In this document: positions 26,113 through 35,461 of the stretch, one piece after another
Layout of the letters: each line of letters begins with the position of its first letter
Position numbering within the stretch: the first letter of the stretch is position 1
Source: an uncultured Lachnospiraceae bacterium
Lineage (GTDB): Bacteria > Bacillota > Clostridia > Lachnospirales > Lachnospiraceae
Direction of reading: 5' to 3'
DNA length: 64,000 bases
Assembly: GCA_900315945.1 (NCBI GenBank)
Contig: ONAZ01000002.1
Span: forward strand, 1 to 64,000
Notes under the pieces: model-generated
The model's database searches: none
What the model was told of the DNA's origin: nothing
What the model saw: only the letters and a program-made list of their open reading frames with translations
Made by a program: the position numbers and the translations under genes

Positions 26113-27867
26113 CTAAAATGTTAGTAAGGTATAATTCATATCAAGTACGTATTGATATTTTAGCTTCTTAGAGAGTCGTTTAAGAAGCTTGTAATTATCA
26201 ATCATATATGCTGTCTCTTCATCATCATTATTAAATGGGATACATTCTCCATCATCTAGCATTATGAAACGTATCTCATCTTCAGAAAAATGAAAAACAA
26301 TTTGATTCCTAACCTTTATAGCTCTGGTTGCCTTAACAGAATATGCCACCATTTCTTCCATACAAAGCCTTGCGCGATTAGCAATCTTCTCAGTTTGCCC
26401 AATATCTATAGCATATTCCTGAACCATTGAAGCCGCTTCATATGCATCTTCGGGTTCTACTGATAGATATATTGTTTTTTCCATATCCTCTTCGTTTTTC
26501 TTATCAATAATAAGCGTCCTTATGTAACGAATTACATTAATAATAAATATAATCGACTCAATAAGGAGATAGGATAACCAAATGTATGGCGCATCGAAGA
26601 ACCTTCCAATTACATAAGCAACACCAGGAACAAGAGCATTACCTGCAAGAGTTAGAATAGTAGAAAATCTAGGATTACCAGCACTTGCAAAATACATTCG
26701 AAACAGCGAATCTATTGTGGTAAAAACAAAATAAAAAGCATAAAGCCTTATTGATAATATTCCGCCTTCCGGAATATCATTAATACCCTGCATTGTAAAG
26801 AACCATTCAGGAAAAACGCAAAATATCAGGGAAAGTAATCCAACAAATACGACGCTAAGATTCACTCCCTGATGTATCAGAACAATTATACCTCGCCTAT
26901 CCTTTATTCCATTAAGAAATCCTACAAGAGGACGAGTTGCTCCTTGAATAGAACTAGATATAACGAACACAATGGAGTAAAGAAATGACAATACACCCTT
27001 AATTACACCACCGTCCTGGCCAAAATACAATATAATAATATGGGCCATAGCATAAGTAATAATAGCATTAATGAATATACTTGATGCATCAGGCAAGCCC
27101 TTCTTAATTAATTCCTTAAGATCAGATGATGTCCAATGAGCATCTCTAAAGGAATACATGTCTGTTTTCTTGAATAGATAGATAAGTGTGCATGTACAAC
27201 GTACAATATTAGCGCAAGCTGTACCGAAACCAGTACCTGCAACTCCCAAATCTAACACACCAACAAAAAACACATTAAGAGCCAGATTAGTAATACCTTC
27301 TGTAATAGCTAGTCCCATAAGCACCTTCATCTTGCCCATGACCTGCAATTGGTATGTTCCTATGGTGGATATCATACCAAAGGGGGTTGCAATCATCATT
27401 CCAATAGCATAATGTTGCATAAGAGAAATCATGTCTGGTGATAAATCATATGTATTAATTATAAAAAATACTATAGGAATCTGGAGCAATGACACAATAA
27501 GCGCAGCTATTACAGATATATTAGCAATAAGCTTCTTAGTTCTTAAGATTCCATCTGCATCAACATCTCCAACCCGGACAGACAAAAGCGTAGCCGAACC
27601 AGTCGAGATAATGGCAGTAAAAGCACCAATTATATTAGCCACTGGGGAATAAAAACTAATAGACGCAAGGGCATCTGCACTTATCATATTACCAGCCACA
27701 AGACTATCTACGCTTATTAGAAGCGCAGTCGATATATTAGTCAAAATAAGAGCAGGAAGAAAGCTAAATAGCTTCTTCCTTGTCAAGTCTCCATTTAGAA
27801 AAAATTTCTTCTCTATCTCTGATTTATGTTCTCGTTTAAATAGGTCAATTTTATGAAGTGCGTACAT
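26113..27867 (-). CDS. MATE-family transporter fused to RsbW-like domain
   Basis: Residues about 30-455 form a 12-segment MATE/polysaccharide-exporter-type transporter. Residues about 465-584 resemble an RsbW-type HATPase domain, with LCMEEMVAYS (N-box position) and LDDGECIPFN (G1-like). The N-box Asn is missing and no GLGI-type G2 loop is visible, so ATP binding is doubtful. It lies 12 bp after the ABC transporter gene. The fusion suggests that transport and the partner-switching circuit are linked; the domain may bind STAS or sigma without kinase activity. Confidence 0.82.
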   Translation of the reverse strand: MYALHKIDLFKREHKSEIEKKFFLNGDLTRKKLFSFLPALILTNISTALLISVDSLVAGNMISADALASISFYSPVANIIGAFTAIISTGSATLLSVRVGDVDADGILRTKKLIANISVIAALIVSLLQIPIVFFIINTYDLSPDMISLMQHYAIGMMIATPFGMISTIGTYQLQVMGKMKVLMGLAITEGITNLALNVFFVGVLDLGVAGTGFGTACANIVRCTCTLIYLFKKTDMYSFRDAHWTSSDLKELIKKGLPDASSIFINAIITYAMAHIIILYFGQDGGVIKGVLSFLYSIVFVISSSIQGATRPLVGFLNGIKDRRGIIVLIHQGVNLSVVFVGLLSLIFCVFPEWFFTMQGINDIPEGGILSIRLYAFYFVFTTIDSLFRMYFASAGNPRFSTILTLAGNALVPGVAYVIGRFFDAPYIWLSYLLIESIIFIINVIRYIRTLIIDKKNEEDMEKTIYLSVEPEDAYEAASMVQEYAIDIGQTEKIANRARLCMEEMVAYSVKATRAIKVRNQIVFHFSEDEIRFIMLDDGECIPFNNDDEETAYMIDNYKLLKRLSKKLKYQYVLDMNYTLLTF

Positions 27868-27879
27868 ATTAAGCTACCT

Positions 27880-29748
27880 CTAATCCAGGTCAATCCTCTG
27901 TCTCTCCACTAGCTCTGCGAACTTACCATCATACTTAATCAACTCATCATATGTTCCATCTTCTATTATATGTCCACCTTCAAGCATTATAATTCGGTCT
28001 GCATTCTGAATAGTTGAAAGTCTGTGTGCTATAACAATTCTTGTACACTCAAGCTTTCCTATTGATTCAGCTATACTCTTCTGTGTCACATTATCAAGAG
28101 CACTTGTGGCTTCATCAAAAATAAGAATCTTAGGTTTATGAACAATAGCTCTGGCAATCATAATACGCTGTTTCTGACCACCTGAGATACTACCCTGACC
28201 TTCTGATATAACAGTCTTCATGCCCATAGGCATATCTCTTATATCATCAGCAATATTAGCTATCTCAGCTGCAACCCAGGCATCATCTACTGATAGATTA
28301 GGTGCAGAAATAATTATATTAGAGAATATATCTGCATGGAACAATGTACCATTCTGGGTAACTGTTCCTATATTTCTACGAAGGGATGTTAAATCAATAT
28401 CATTCATATTATGTTCATCATAATATATATTACCATTCTTAGGTTTCTCAAATCCTAATAACAGTCTTACAAGTGTTGACTTACCACATCCAGTCTTACC
28501 AACAATTGCTATATAATCACCACTATGAATATCAAGGTTAATACCATCTAACACATTAGGCATATTCTCGCCATAACTAAATGATACATTATCAAGCTTA
28601 ATGTTACCATTTACTTTATCAAGCACCATCTTCTTCTCTTCTTCTTCTGGTGTCTCCTCTAAGATCGGGCTTGCCATATTAAGAATAGGAGGTACAGATG
28701 CCATTGAAGAAACAACCTGTGTCAGTGATGCAAATGCTGCTGCTAAGACTCCATAGCTTGTCTGAAATGCCATGTAATCTCCAACATCTACTCCAGATTG
28801 TACAGCAACAAAATATATAACAATATCACCAATCAAGGAAATTAGTGCAGTAATGGCAGCACTTAACCTAATTATCAAAGGTGGATTGTATAATAATCTT
28901 GCTGCTCTTGCATAAACCTCTGCCCACTTTACAAACACTCTCTTCTCTGAACCGGAGAGACGAATCTTCTGTATACCATTAATAGTCTCATAGGTCAGAC
29001 CTGACTTCTTAGAAGATAAAACCATCTGAACCTTACTAACTCTGGCTTGAATAAATGATATTAGAATACTGAAGCCAGTAGTAACTATGAGAACAAGAAC
29101 AGTAGGTAGAATTAATGCTGGTGCAAACTGAGTAAGCTGTACAAGATATGCCATAGACATAATTGCAGATACCAAAGACATAACTACTCCATTCATAAGA
29201 ATAGAGGCCAGATTAATTGTACTTGCAAATCTTTGGGATAATTCACCAGTATTGTACTTCTTGAAAAAACTAGCAGGCAGATTAAGAAGCCTTGCCATTG
29301 TTTTTCGAGTAACAAGCTGATCCATTTTAATGTTGATTCGTGAGCCAACAAACCCTTGGATTGTACTTATTAGTAGTCCACCAATTGCTGCTGCAACAAC
29401 ATATATAGAAACTGATACGAAGAGATTAAAGTCCTTAACCTGAACAACTTCTCCTGTCAAAATCTGCGTAAAGTAAGGAAGTAACATTCCAACACCTGTT
29501 GCTACTAATGAAAGTATTCCAGCAACAATTATAGTACCAATTGGAATAGCATCCTTAACAAAACGAATATAATCTCTAATAGTGGCCTTACCTTCGTGGT
29601 CCAACTTAGATGTCTTATATGACTCTTCTTTTATCTTCTTATATTCATCATCATCAACATTAATACCAGCAAGTGAAAGAAATGAATCCCCAAAAGCAAT
29701 ATCATCATTTTCTTTTCTCTGCTTTAATTGATCTTCAAACCAACCCAT
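27880..29748 (-). CDS. NHLP-type bacteriocin export ABC transporter (permease/ATPase)
   Basis: A 622-residue half-transporter: a short N-terminal extension, six membrane segments (about 75-350) and an ATPase domain with Walker A GKTGCGKST, signature SGGQKQRIMIARA and Walker B ILIFDEATSALD. It lacks a peptidase domain and pairs with the C39-containing transporter encoded 12 bp upstream, the usual two-transporter arrangement of NHLP-type systems. It is expected to export the matured peptide. Confidence 0.9.
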   Translation of the reverse strand: MGWFEDQLKQRKENDDIAFGDSFLSLAGINVDDDEYKKIKEESYKTSKLDHEGKATIRDYIRFVKDAIPIGTIIVAGILSLVATGVGMLLPYFTQILTGEVVQVKDFNLFVSVSIYVVAAAIGGLLISTIQGFVGSRINIKMDQLVTRKTMARLLNLPASFFKKYNTGELSQRFASTINLASILMNGVVMSLVSAIMSMAYLVQLTQFAPALILPTVLVLIVTTGFSILISFIQARVSKVQMVLSSKKSGLTYETINGIQKIRLSGSEKRVFVKWAEVYARAARLLYNPPLIIRLSAAITALISLIGDIVIYFVAVQSGVDVGDYMAFQTSYGVLAAAFASLTQVVSSMASVPPILNMASPILEETPEEEEKKMVLDKVNGNIKLDNVSFSYGENMPNVLDGINLDIHSGDYIAIVGKTGCGKSTLVRLLLGFEKPKNGNIYYDEHNMNDIDLTSLRRNIGTVTQNGTLFHADIFSNIIISAPNLSVDDAWVAAEIANIADDIRDMPMGMKTVISEGQGSISGGQKQRIMIARAIVHKPKILIFDEATSALDNVTQKSIAESIGKLECTRIVIAHRLSTIQNADRIIMLEGGHIIEDGTYDELIKYDGKFAELVERQRIDLD

Positions 29749-29760
29749 CTGTCACTTCCT

Positions 29761-31941
29761 CTATTCGCTTACTACAAGATTATAATAGAATCCTTCTTTT
29801 TCCATTAATTCCTTGTGTGTTCCCTGCTCTACTATTACACCTTTGTCAAGTACGACAATAAGGTCACTATCTCTTATAGTAGATAATCTATGAGCAATAA
29901 CAATTGTTGTTATTCCTCTATTCTTAATTGCATTAACTGTCTCAAACTCTGTCTTAGCATCTAGAGCACTAGTTGCTTCATCAAGAATAATAATACTTGG
30001 ATCTTGCGCAAGAGCTCTGGCAATCTCAAGCCTCTGTCTCTCACCACCAGAGAAGTTCTTACCACCTTCTAGAAGCATAGTATCATATCCATTTTCTCTA
30101 GACATAATCAAATCATGGATCTGTGCGTCATTACAAGCCAACTTCATCTCAAAATCTACAATAGAATCATCCCACATCTTGATATTGTTAGCTATTGTAT
30201 CTGCGAAAAGTGTAATATCCTGGTCTACAACCGCAACAGAACCCACAAATACTTCATGATCTATCTCATCTATATGCTTGCCATTAAATGTCATATCTCC
30301 AGACCATGGATTATATAGTCCCGATACCAACTTAGATATAGTTGACTTACCACTACCAGTAGGTCCTACTATAGCAACTTTTTGTCCCTGCTTAATATCT
30401 ACACTGAAATTCTTAAGCACAGGCTCTTCAAGACTTGAATATCCAAAGGTAAGATTCTCAATATGGATATTACCTCTAATCTTCTGTGCATTCTCAGCTT
30501 CAACTCTTCTAGTAACATTTTCATCAAGAGGATATTCTAGAACATCTTCTACCCTCTCCATCTTAGTTCTCATCTCTATAATTGTCTGTCCACTAGATAC
30601 AATTCTCATAGCAGGACCAACAAATGTTGATAAGAACGCCTGGAATGAAAGAATTGAACCAACTGTGTACTCGCCCATAATTGTGTAATATACACCAAGT
30701 ATAAGAATAGAATAATTGGCAAGTAAGGATACAAGAGAAGGAACGATTCCAAGGCTTTGATTCACTTTAGCCATCTTAATGCTTTGATCTGTTACATCAC
30801 CCTGTACCTTAGCCCAACTCTCATAATAGCTTGATTCAGCACCATTAGACTTGATTGTCTCAATCATTTCAATTGCTTTAGATGTCATAGCACCTAACTT
30901 AGCTACGTCACGAGACTGAACACGTGTTATATTAACTCTCTTCTTAGAGATATATTGTGAGACAGCAGCATTGATAACAATGTTGACTATACCCACAACA
31001 GTAAGAATAAGACTCTTAGATATCATTATTACTAGATAGAATACAATCATTATTGTATTAAATAGTAATGGTGCAAATACCTTAACGAGAGAATCTGCAA
31101 TAGAAGCATTCTCTTCCTGTCTTGACTGAAGGTCACCTACCATTCTTTGAGAGAAGAAATTAATAGGAAGCCTTAGAAGTCTCCACATATAACTGGTTGA
31201 ACCTAGCAAATCTAACTTACCACTAATCTTATATTGAAAGAGAGACTCTACAAGTGTCACTACAACCTGCATCAAGCCAACTAATGCAAATATAAATATA
31301 AATGGATACAGCCACTCCGGATTATTTCCGCCAAGCAAATAATCAACAAATACCTGTTTCATAACCGGGGTAACTATTCCGATAAGATACATAATAATTG
31401 TTGTAAGTGCAAAGAATACTACTAATGCTATGGCACCCTGTAGTCTCTTCTTGGCAAAGGAAAGCATAGACTTCCTCTTGCCTCCAGGCTCGAAATTATC
31501 ATCCGGAATAATCTCAAGATATACACCTGTAAAGAATTCATCAAAAGTCTTAAGATCAACCTTAACTAAGCCTTTAGCAGGATCATTAATAATTGCCTTA
31601 TTACCTCTAAAACCGCAAAGCACAACAAAATGAGCCATCCCCCAGTGAATAATACAAGGAAAGCTCCCTTTTTCTCTTAATTTCTCTACACTATATGCAT
31701 AGCCTTTTGTCTTAAAGCCGTATTTTCTGGCAGCACGAAGAATGTTCTTCGCATTACTACCGTTACGAGACACACCGCAATCTGCTCTTACTTGTTCTAA
31801 GGCAACCCATTTATCATAGTATGCCATAATCATCGTAAGGGATGCGGCACCACATTCTAATTCTTCTAATTGCATAACAATGGGAGTCTTAGCTACGCCT
31901 TTTGTTTTTGGACTTTTAACAATACTTCTTACGTCACCCAC
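29761..31941 (-). CDS. NHLP-type bacteriocin ABC transporter with C39 peptidase
   Basis: A 726-residue transporter with an N-terminal C39 peptidase: C30 in ELECGAASL, H104 in AHFVVL and D120 in INDPA. A six-helix membrane domain (about 165-450) and an ATPase with GPTGSGKST, FSGGERQRLEIARA and IIILDEATSALD follow. C39 domains cleave double-glycine-type leaders during export, which fits the ELSDDELDMISAA leader of the precursor at 36933-37151. It begins 2 bp after the HlyD-like gene. Confidence 0.93.
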   Translation of the reverse strand: MGDVRSIVKSPKTKGVAKTPIVMQLEELECGAASLTMIMAYYDKWVALEQVRADCGVSRNGSNAKNILRAARKYGFKTKGYAYSVEKLREKGSFPCIIHWGMAHFVVLCGFRGNKAIINDPAKGLVKVDLKTFDEFFTGVYLEIIPDDNFEPGGKRKSMLSFAKKRLQGAIALVVFFALTTIIMYLIGIVTPVMKQVFVDYLLGGNNPEWLYPFIFIFALVGLMQVVVTLVESLFQYKISGKLDLLGSTSYMWRLLRLPINFFSQRMVGDLQSRQEENASIADSLVKVFAPLLFNTIMIVFYLVIMISKSLILTVVGIVNIVINAAVSQYISKKRVNITRVQSRDVAKLGAMTSKAIEMIETIKSNGAESSYYESWAKVQGDVTDQSIKMAKVNQSLGIVPSLVSLLANYSILILGVYYTIMGEYTVGSILSFQAFLSTFVGPAMRIVSSGQTIIEMRTKMERVEDVLEYPLDENVTRRVEAENAQKIRGNIHIENLTFGYSSLEEPVLKNFSVDIKQGQKVAIVGPTGSGKSTISKLVSGLYNPWSGDMTFNGKHIDEIDHEVFVGSVAVVDQDITLFADTIANNIKMWDDSIVDFEMKLACNDAQIHDLIMSRENGYDTMLLEGGKNFSGGERQRLEIARALAQDPSIIILDEATSALDAKTEFETVNAIKNRGITTIVIAHRLSTIRDSDLIVVLDKGVIVEQGTHKELMEKEGFYYNLVVSE

Positions 31942-31943
31942 AA

Positions 31944-32333
31944 TTAATTCCCCAACAAAAACTCAATAGGTCTAATCTCTTTTACAACAATATATGCATC
32001 ATATTCTCCGTCATCTAATTGAATATTAGATGATGTATAATGCCCGTCATTTTCTACACCAACAATCTCCCCCTCTTTATCGGAGATGTATATCTTATCT
32101 CCAACGTCAATTCCATCAGCCTTCGCTTCATCAACATATATTGACGCCATCTGGGATTTGACATTAGCAGTACCATGTGTCTTAATCTCTAATGTAGTTA
32201 TAACTGACCACACCAATAACAATACCAATACAAGAAGTACTACTCCTAATGTTATCCACACAAGGGGATTTGTCTTCTGTAGAATTTTATTAAGTTCATC
32301 TGGATTAGAAATATTTTGATTCTCTTTCTTCAT
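31944..32333 (-). CDS. Short HlyD-like exporter accessory protein
   Basis: A 129-residue protein with one membrane segment (about 25-47) and a small extracytoplasmic beta domain that ends EIRPIEFLLGN, a HlyD-type C-terminal pattern. Usual NHLP secretion proteins are about twice as long and contain a coiled coil; that part is missing. No frameshift is visible, so it looks naturally short. It is coupled to the C39 transporter gene. Confidence 0.75.
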   Translation of the reverse strand: MKKENQNISNPDELNKILQKTNPLVWITLGVVLLVLVLLLVWSVITTLEIKTHGTANVKSQMASIYVDEAKADGIDVGDKIYISDKEGEIVGVENDGHYTSSNIQLDDGEYDAYIVVKEIRPIEFLLGN

Positions 32334-32335
32334 AA

Positions 32336-32758
32336 TTATTTTAAGCTCTTTTCTAATGTAAGCCTATTCTCATGATTCGTATATTCATACGTCATATTAT
32401 CCATAATCTTCTGCGTCATAAAGATACCTAGACCTCCAACTTGACGCTTCTTGACATGATTCTCAATATCTAATTTGTCTCTCTTTAATGGATTATAAGG
32501 CACACCCATATCAACAATTGTAATATATACAACATCCTTCGTCTTATTGAATGATACTTCCAATATTACATCACCTAATTCTGGAGCATAGGCATAACTA
32601 CATACATTCATAAATATCTCTTCAACAGACAAACATATGCTCATTTTGTTCTTTTCCGAACAATCCGTAAGCCCCAACTTCTCTTGAACAAAATCCTTTG
32701 CTTCACCAAGATTTTTTATATCAGCATCAACTTTTAAAGTATATTTATCTTCACTCAT
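32336..32758 (-). CDS. RsbW/SpoIIAB-like anti-sigma serine kinase
   Basis: A 140-residue HATPase domain. The N box is VEEIFMNVCSYAY, G1 is DMGVPYNP and G2 is VGGLGIFM, all intact. Proteins of this type hold a sigma factor and phosphorylate a STAS partner. It overlaps the sigma factor gene by four bases and lies near a STAS gene, so the set looks like a complete partner-switching module. Confidence 0.9.
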   Translation of the reverse strand: MSEDKYTLKVDADIKNLGEAKDFVQEKLGLTDCSEKNKMSICLSVEEIFMNVCSYAYAPELGDVILEVSFNKTKDVVYITIVDMGVPYNPLKRDKLDIENHVKKRQVGGLGIFMTQKIMDNMTYEYTNHENRLTLEKSLK

Positions 32759-33261
32759 ACAACAGATCCTTTCAAATTCATCTCACGACATTTCTTAAGA
32801 AGTCTCTCAACTTTCTTAGCAACAGCTTTGTCGTTTGATCCCACCTTCTCAGCTATTTCCTTATATGACATCTCTTCTACATATCTCATTACAAGAAGCT
32901 CTCTATCTTGAGGTTTAAGTGGTTTTAGTAATTCATATGCTTCTCGCGCATCATCATCTATAAGAGATTGAAGTTCTTTATCTTCAGCTCCTGGCTCAAA
33001 GCCAGCCTCATTCATCTCATCAAAAGACGACATGTCGTGCTTCTTATTATTCCTTATGTAATTAATCATAGTATTCTTAGCAATAGTACACAGCCAGGTC
33101 TTGGCACTTGACTTAGTTTCGTCGAAATCATTCCACGAATTCATTGCTCTAATAAATGTCTCCTGCACCACATCTTCTGTGTTCTCACGACTAAGCATAC
33201 GCATATATATTGACTTATATACTACTTCGTAGTATTCCTCATATGCTTCTTCAAATGTCAT
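32755..33261 (-). CDS. ECF-like sigma-70 factor
   Basis: A 168-residue protein with sigma region 2 (SRENTEDVVQETFIRAM, KTWLCTIAKNTMINYIR) and region 4 (LKPQDRELLVMRYVEEMSYK, AEKVGSNDKAVAKKVERLLK), and nothing between or beyond, as in ECF sigma factors. The usual ECF partner is a zinc-type anti-sigma factor; here the adjacent gene is an RsbW-like kinase. Likely targets are the precursor and exporter promoters. Confidence 0.9.
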   Translation of the reverse strand: MTFEEAYEEYYEVVYKSIYMRMLSRENTEDVVQETFIRAMNSWNDFDETKSSAKTWLCTIAKNTMINYIRNNKKHDMSSFDEMNEAGFEPGAEDKELQSLIDDDAREAYELLKPLKPQDRELLVMRYVEEMSYKEIAEKVGSNDKAVAKKVERLLKKCREMNLKGSVV

Positions 33262-33285
33262 ACTTATTACCTTCTGCCTAAATAT

Positions 33286-33591
33286 TTACCCCATTTCAAT
33301 AACCTGATCGAATCCACAGAGCTCTATAATCTCTACTATGTCATCTGATGGATTGATAAGCTTTACTTTCTCTTTGCCAGTGCTTTCCATATAAATCTCA
33401 GTGGACATTATTACGCGAAGCCCTGCTGATGACACGTACTTAAGCTTAGCTGCATCAATAACAATTTGATTAACTTCTTCACGCTTACTTTCTAATAGTT
33501 CCTCGAATTCTGGAAAGGACATACCATCAAGTTCACCATCAAGTGACACTGTTAATACGTCATCTTTAATATCCGTTCCTATATCAAGCAT
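33286..33591 (-). CDS. STAS-domain anti-sigma factor antagonist
   Basis: A 101-residue RsbV/SpoIIAA-like protein. The phosphorylatable Ser lies in YVSSAGLRVIM, following the strand VIDAAKLK. It should bind and neutralise the RsbW-like kinase when dephosphorylated by one of the two PP2C phosphatases of the operon. It starts with an excellent GGAGG and is 97 bp from the upstream phosphatase gene, a gap that could hold an internal promoter. Confidence 0.92.
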   Translation of the reverse strand: MLDIGTDIKDDVLTVSLDGELDGMSFPEFEELLESKREEVNQIVIDAAKLKYVSSAGLRVIMSTEIYMESTGKEKVKLINPSDDIVEIIELCGFDQVIEMG

Positions 33592-33687
33592 ATTTACCTC
33601 CTTCTTGTATACATATTAATTCTAGCCTATTCTCTATTTTAACACAAATACTAATTATTTGTTTATTATATTGCCAAAAATACCAGA

Positions 33688-35274
33688 TTATTTCCCAAAA
33701 TATTCAAGACACATCATTGTAATATCATCATACTGCTCAGCGCCTTCTTCAAATTTCTCTATATCCAATTTGACATTTCTAACAATATCCTCGCTTTTTT
33801 CATCCTTAACCCTATTAAGAGCTTCAACTAATCTATCCATTTTGTAGAATTCACCATCAGGATTCTTCGCCTCAGGAACACCATCTGTATATACAAAAAC
33901 CTTCGTTCCTGGTTTCATTTCTATTATATAATCCTCATGCTTAATATTCCTAAAGCCTCCTAATACAAGACCGTGTTTTCTCTTAATTACTTGAAATTCT
34001 CCATTAGGTTTCTTAACAATTGGATTCTCATGCCCTGCATCAGCTGCAACAAGCTCATTCATATCCATATCAAGTACAGCAGCCCATACAGTTACGAACA
34101 TCTCACCCTGATTACTATCGCAAAGCATATTGTTAACTGACATTAAGGCGTCTGATGGCTTAGCACCAGAAATCATCTTCGTCTTAATCATGCTCTTAGC
34201 CATCATCATATACATAGCTGCAGGTATTCCTTTACCGGACACATCCGCCATAACCATTCCCAGCTTATTATCTGATACTAGGAAAAAGTCATAAAAGTCT
34301 CCGCCCACTTCTTTTGCAGGAGTCATGCTAGCATATATATCGAATTCGCTTCTATCTGGATATACCGGGAATACAGAAGGTAGCGTATTGACTTGAATAT
34401 GATTAGCCAGTCCTAATTCTGTACTAACACGAGCCTTTTCTTCCGTAATCGCATTATTCTCTCTGATGTATTCTTTAAGTTTATGATTCATCTTCTCGAT
34501 GGAGCGGGCTACAGTCTCTATTTCATCCTTAGTTGATACATCAATCACCACTTCTTTGTCATTATCGAGATTCTCTACAATTTCTTTAGTGGCATCATTA
34601 ATTTTCTCAAGAGGTGCAATTATTCGCTTTCTTGTAAAATAATAGAACAATGCCATAGCTACGGCCATTACTATAAGAACAATAATTACAATTTTAAGTA
34701 AAACACCTGGAAGAAGCATCTCACTTCGTGGCATAATTATATCAGCTTCTACAAGGGCAACTACATTTTTATCTTTATCATACATAGGCACAACATAAGC
34801 TGCAAGGTTCATGTCACCATACTTATAGGTTCTGAAGAATTCCCCACCATTTTTATATGCATTAATCACTTCATCTTTGGGATAGTCTCCTTCATAATAC
34901 CAGATGTCATTAAGAGGTCTAGAGTCATCATCTGATTGAGCATCCCATATATAACGGATCCCTGTTTCTTCAGGAACATATACATACAGATATCTTAGAT
35001 CTGCATTGTCAACCATAGCCTGCATTGTTCTATGTATTTCTTCATAGTACTCATCTACAGCATTAGTCTCAAGATACACCTTTGCCTTGTTGCCATCAAC
35101 ATTATCAGCAATAATTCTTGAATAAGACTTAGCAAAGTCCTCATATACACGAAGGTTCTCTTTCTTAATCGCCTGACTTGCGAACAGACATATTCCTGAC
35201 ACCAAAACCCACGACAATAATAATACTCTTAATATAGTTACTCTAGCAAGCTTGCTTGATTTAATCTTCTTCAT
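33688..35274 (-). CDS. Membrane sensor PP2C phosphatase (RsbU type), about 528 aa
   Basis: A membrane segment (about 14-34), an extracytoplasmic sensor (about 38-185), a second segment (about 190-214), HAMP (about 216-268) and PP2C domain (about 308-526). Metal-binding motifs are EVGGDFYDFF, MADVSGKG, VYTDGVPEA and QYDDITMM. It heads the regulatory and export unit behind a near-consensus promoter. Start is the ATG at 35274; a GTG two codons earlier is possible. It probably activates the STAS protein on sensing an external cue. Confidence 0.9.
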   Translation of the reverse strand: MKKIKSSKLARVTILRVLLLSWVLVSGICLFASQAIKKENLRVYEDFAKSYSRIIADNVDGNKAKVYLETNAVDEYYEEIHRTMQAMVDNADLRYLYVYVPEETGIRYIWDAQSDDDSRPLNDIWYYEGDYPKDEVINAYKNGGEFFRTYKYGDMNLAAYVVPMYDKDKNVVALVEADIIMPRSEMLLPGVLLKIVIIVLIVMAVAMALFYYFTRKRIIAPLEKINDATKEIVENLDNDKEVVIDVSTKDEIETVARSIEKMNHKLKEYIRENNAITEEKARVSTELGLANHIQVNTLPSVFPVYPDRSEFDIYASMTPAKEVGGDFYDFFLVSDNKLGMVMADVSGKGIPAAMYMMMAKSMIKTKMISGAKPSDALMSVNNMLCDSNQGEMFVTVWAAVLDMDMNELVAADAGHENPIVKKPNGEFQVIKRKHGLVLGGFRNIKHEDYIIEMKPGTKVFVYTDGVPEAKNPDGEFYKMDRLVEALNRVKDEKSEDIVRNVKLDIEKFEEGAEQYDDITMMCLEYFGK

Positions 35275-35330
35275 AGGCACTCACGCTCGTTTCTTCAGCA
35301 CAGACCATATAATCTAATACTATCTTACCA

Positions 35331-35359
35331 ATTATAGCATATTTTACATTGTATGTGAA
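35331..35359 (-). promoter_or_regulatory. Promoter of the regulatory/export unit
   Basis: On the minus strand TTCACA (35354-35359) is followed after 17 bp by an extended -10 TGCTATAAT (hexamer 35331-35336). This is a housekeeping-type promoter, so the regulators and exporter could have basal expression independent of the ECF factor. Confidence 0.7.
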
Positions 35360-35427
35360 AATAATAGGAGACTTTCGAAAAATATGAAAAGAATAATAAT
35401 CTATGATTGTCTATAATAAAGAAAAAA

Positions 35428-35453
35428 GTGGCAAAGGATTACTCCTCTGCCAC
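35428..35453 (-). terminator. Terminator after the radical SAM maturase
   Basis: GTGGCAGAGGA pairs with TCCTTTGCCAC on the minus strand (one G-U), followed by a run of six U. It separates the precursor-maturase transcript from the phosphatase-led unit. Confidence 0.85.
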
Positions 35454-35461
35454 CAAACATT

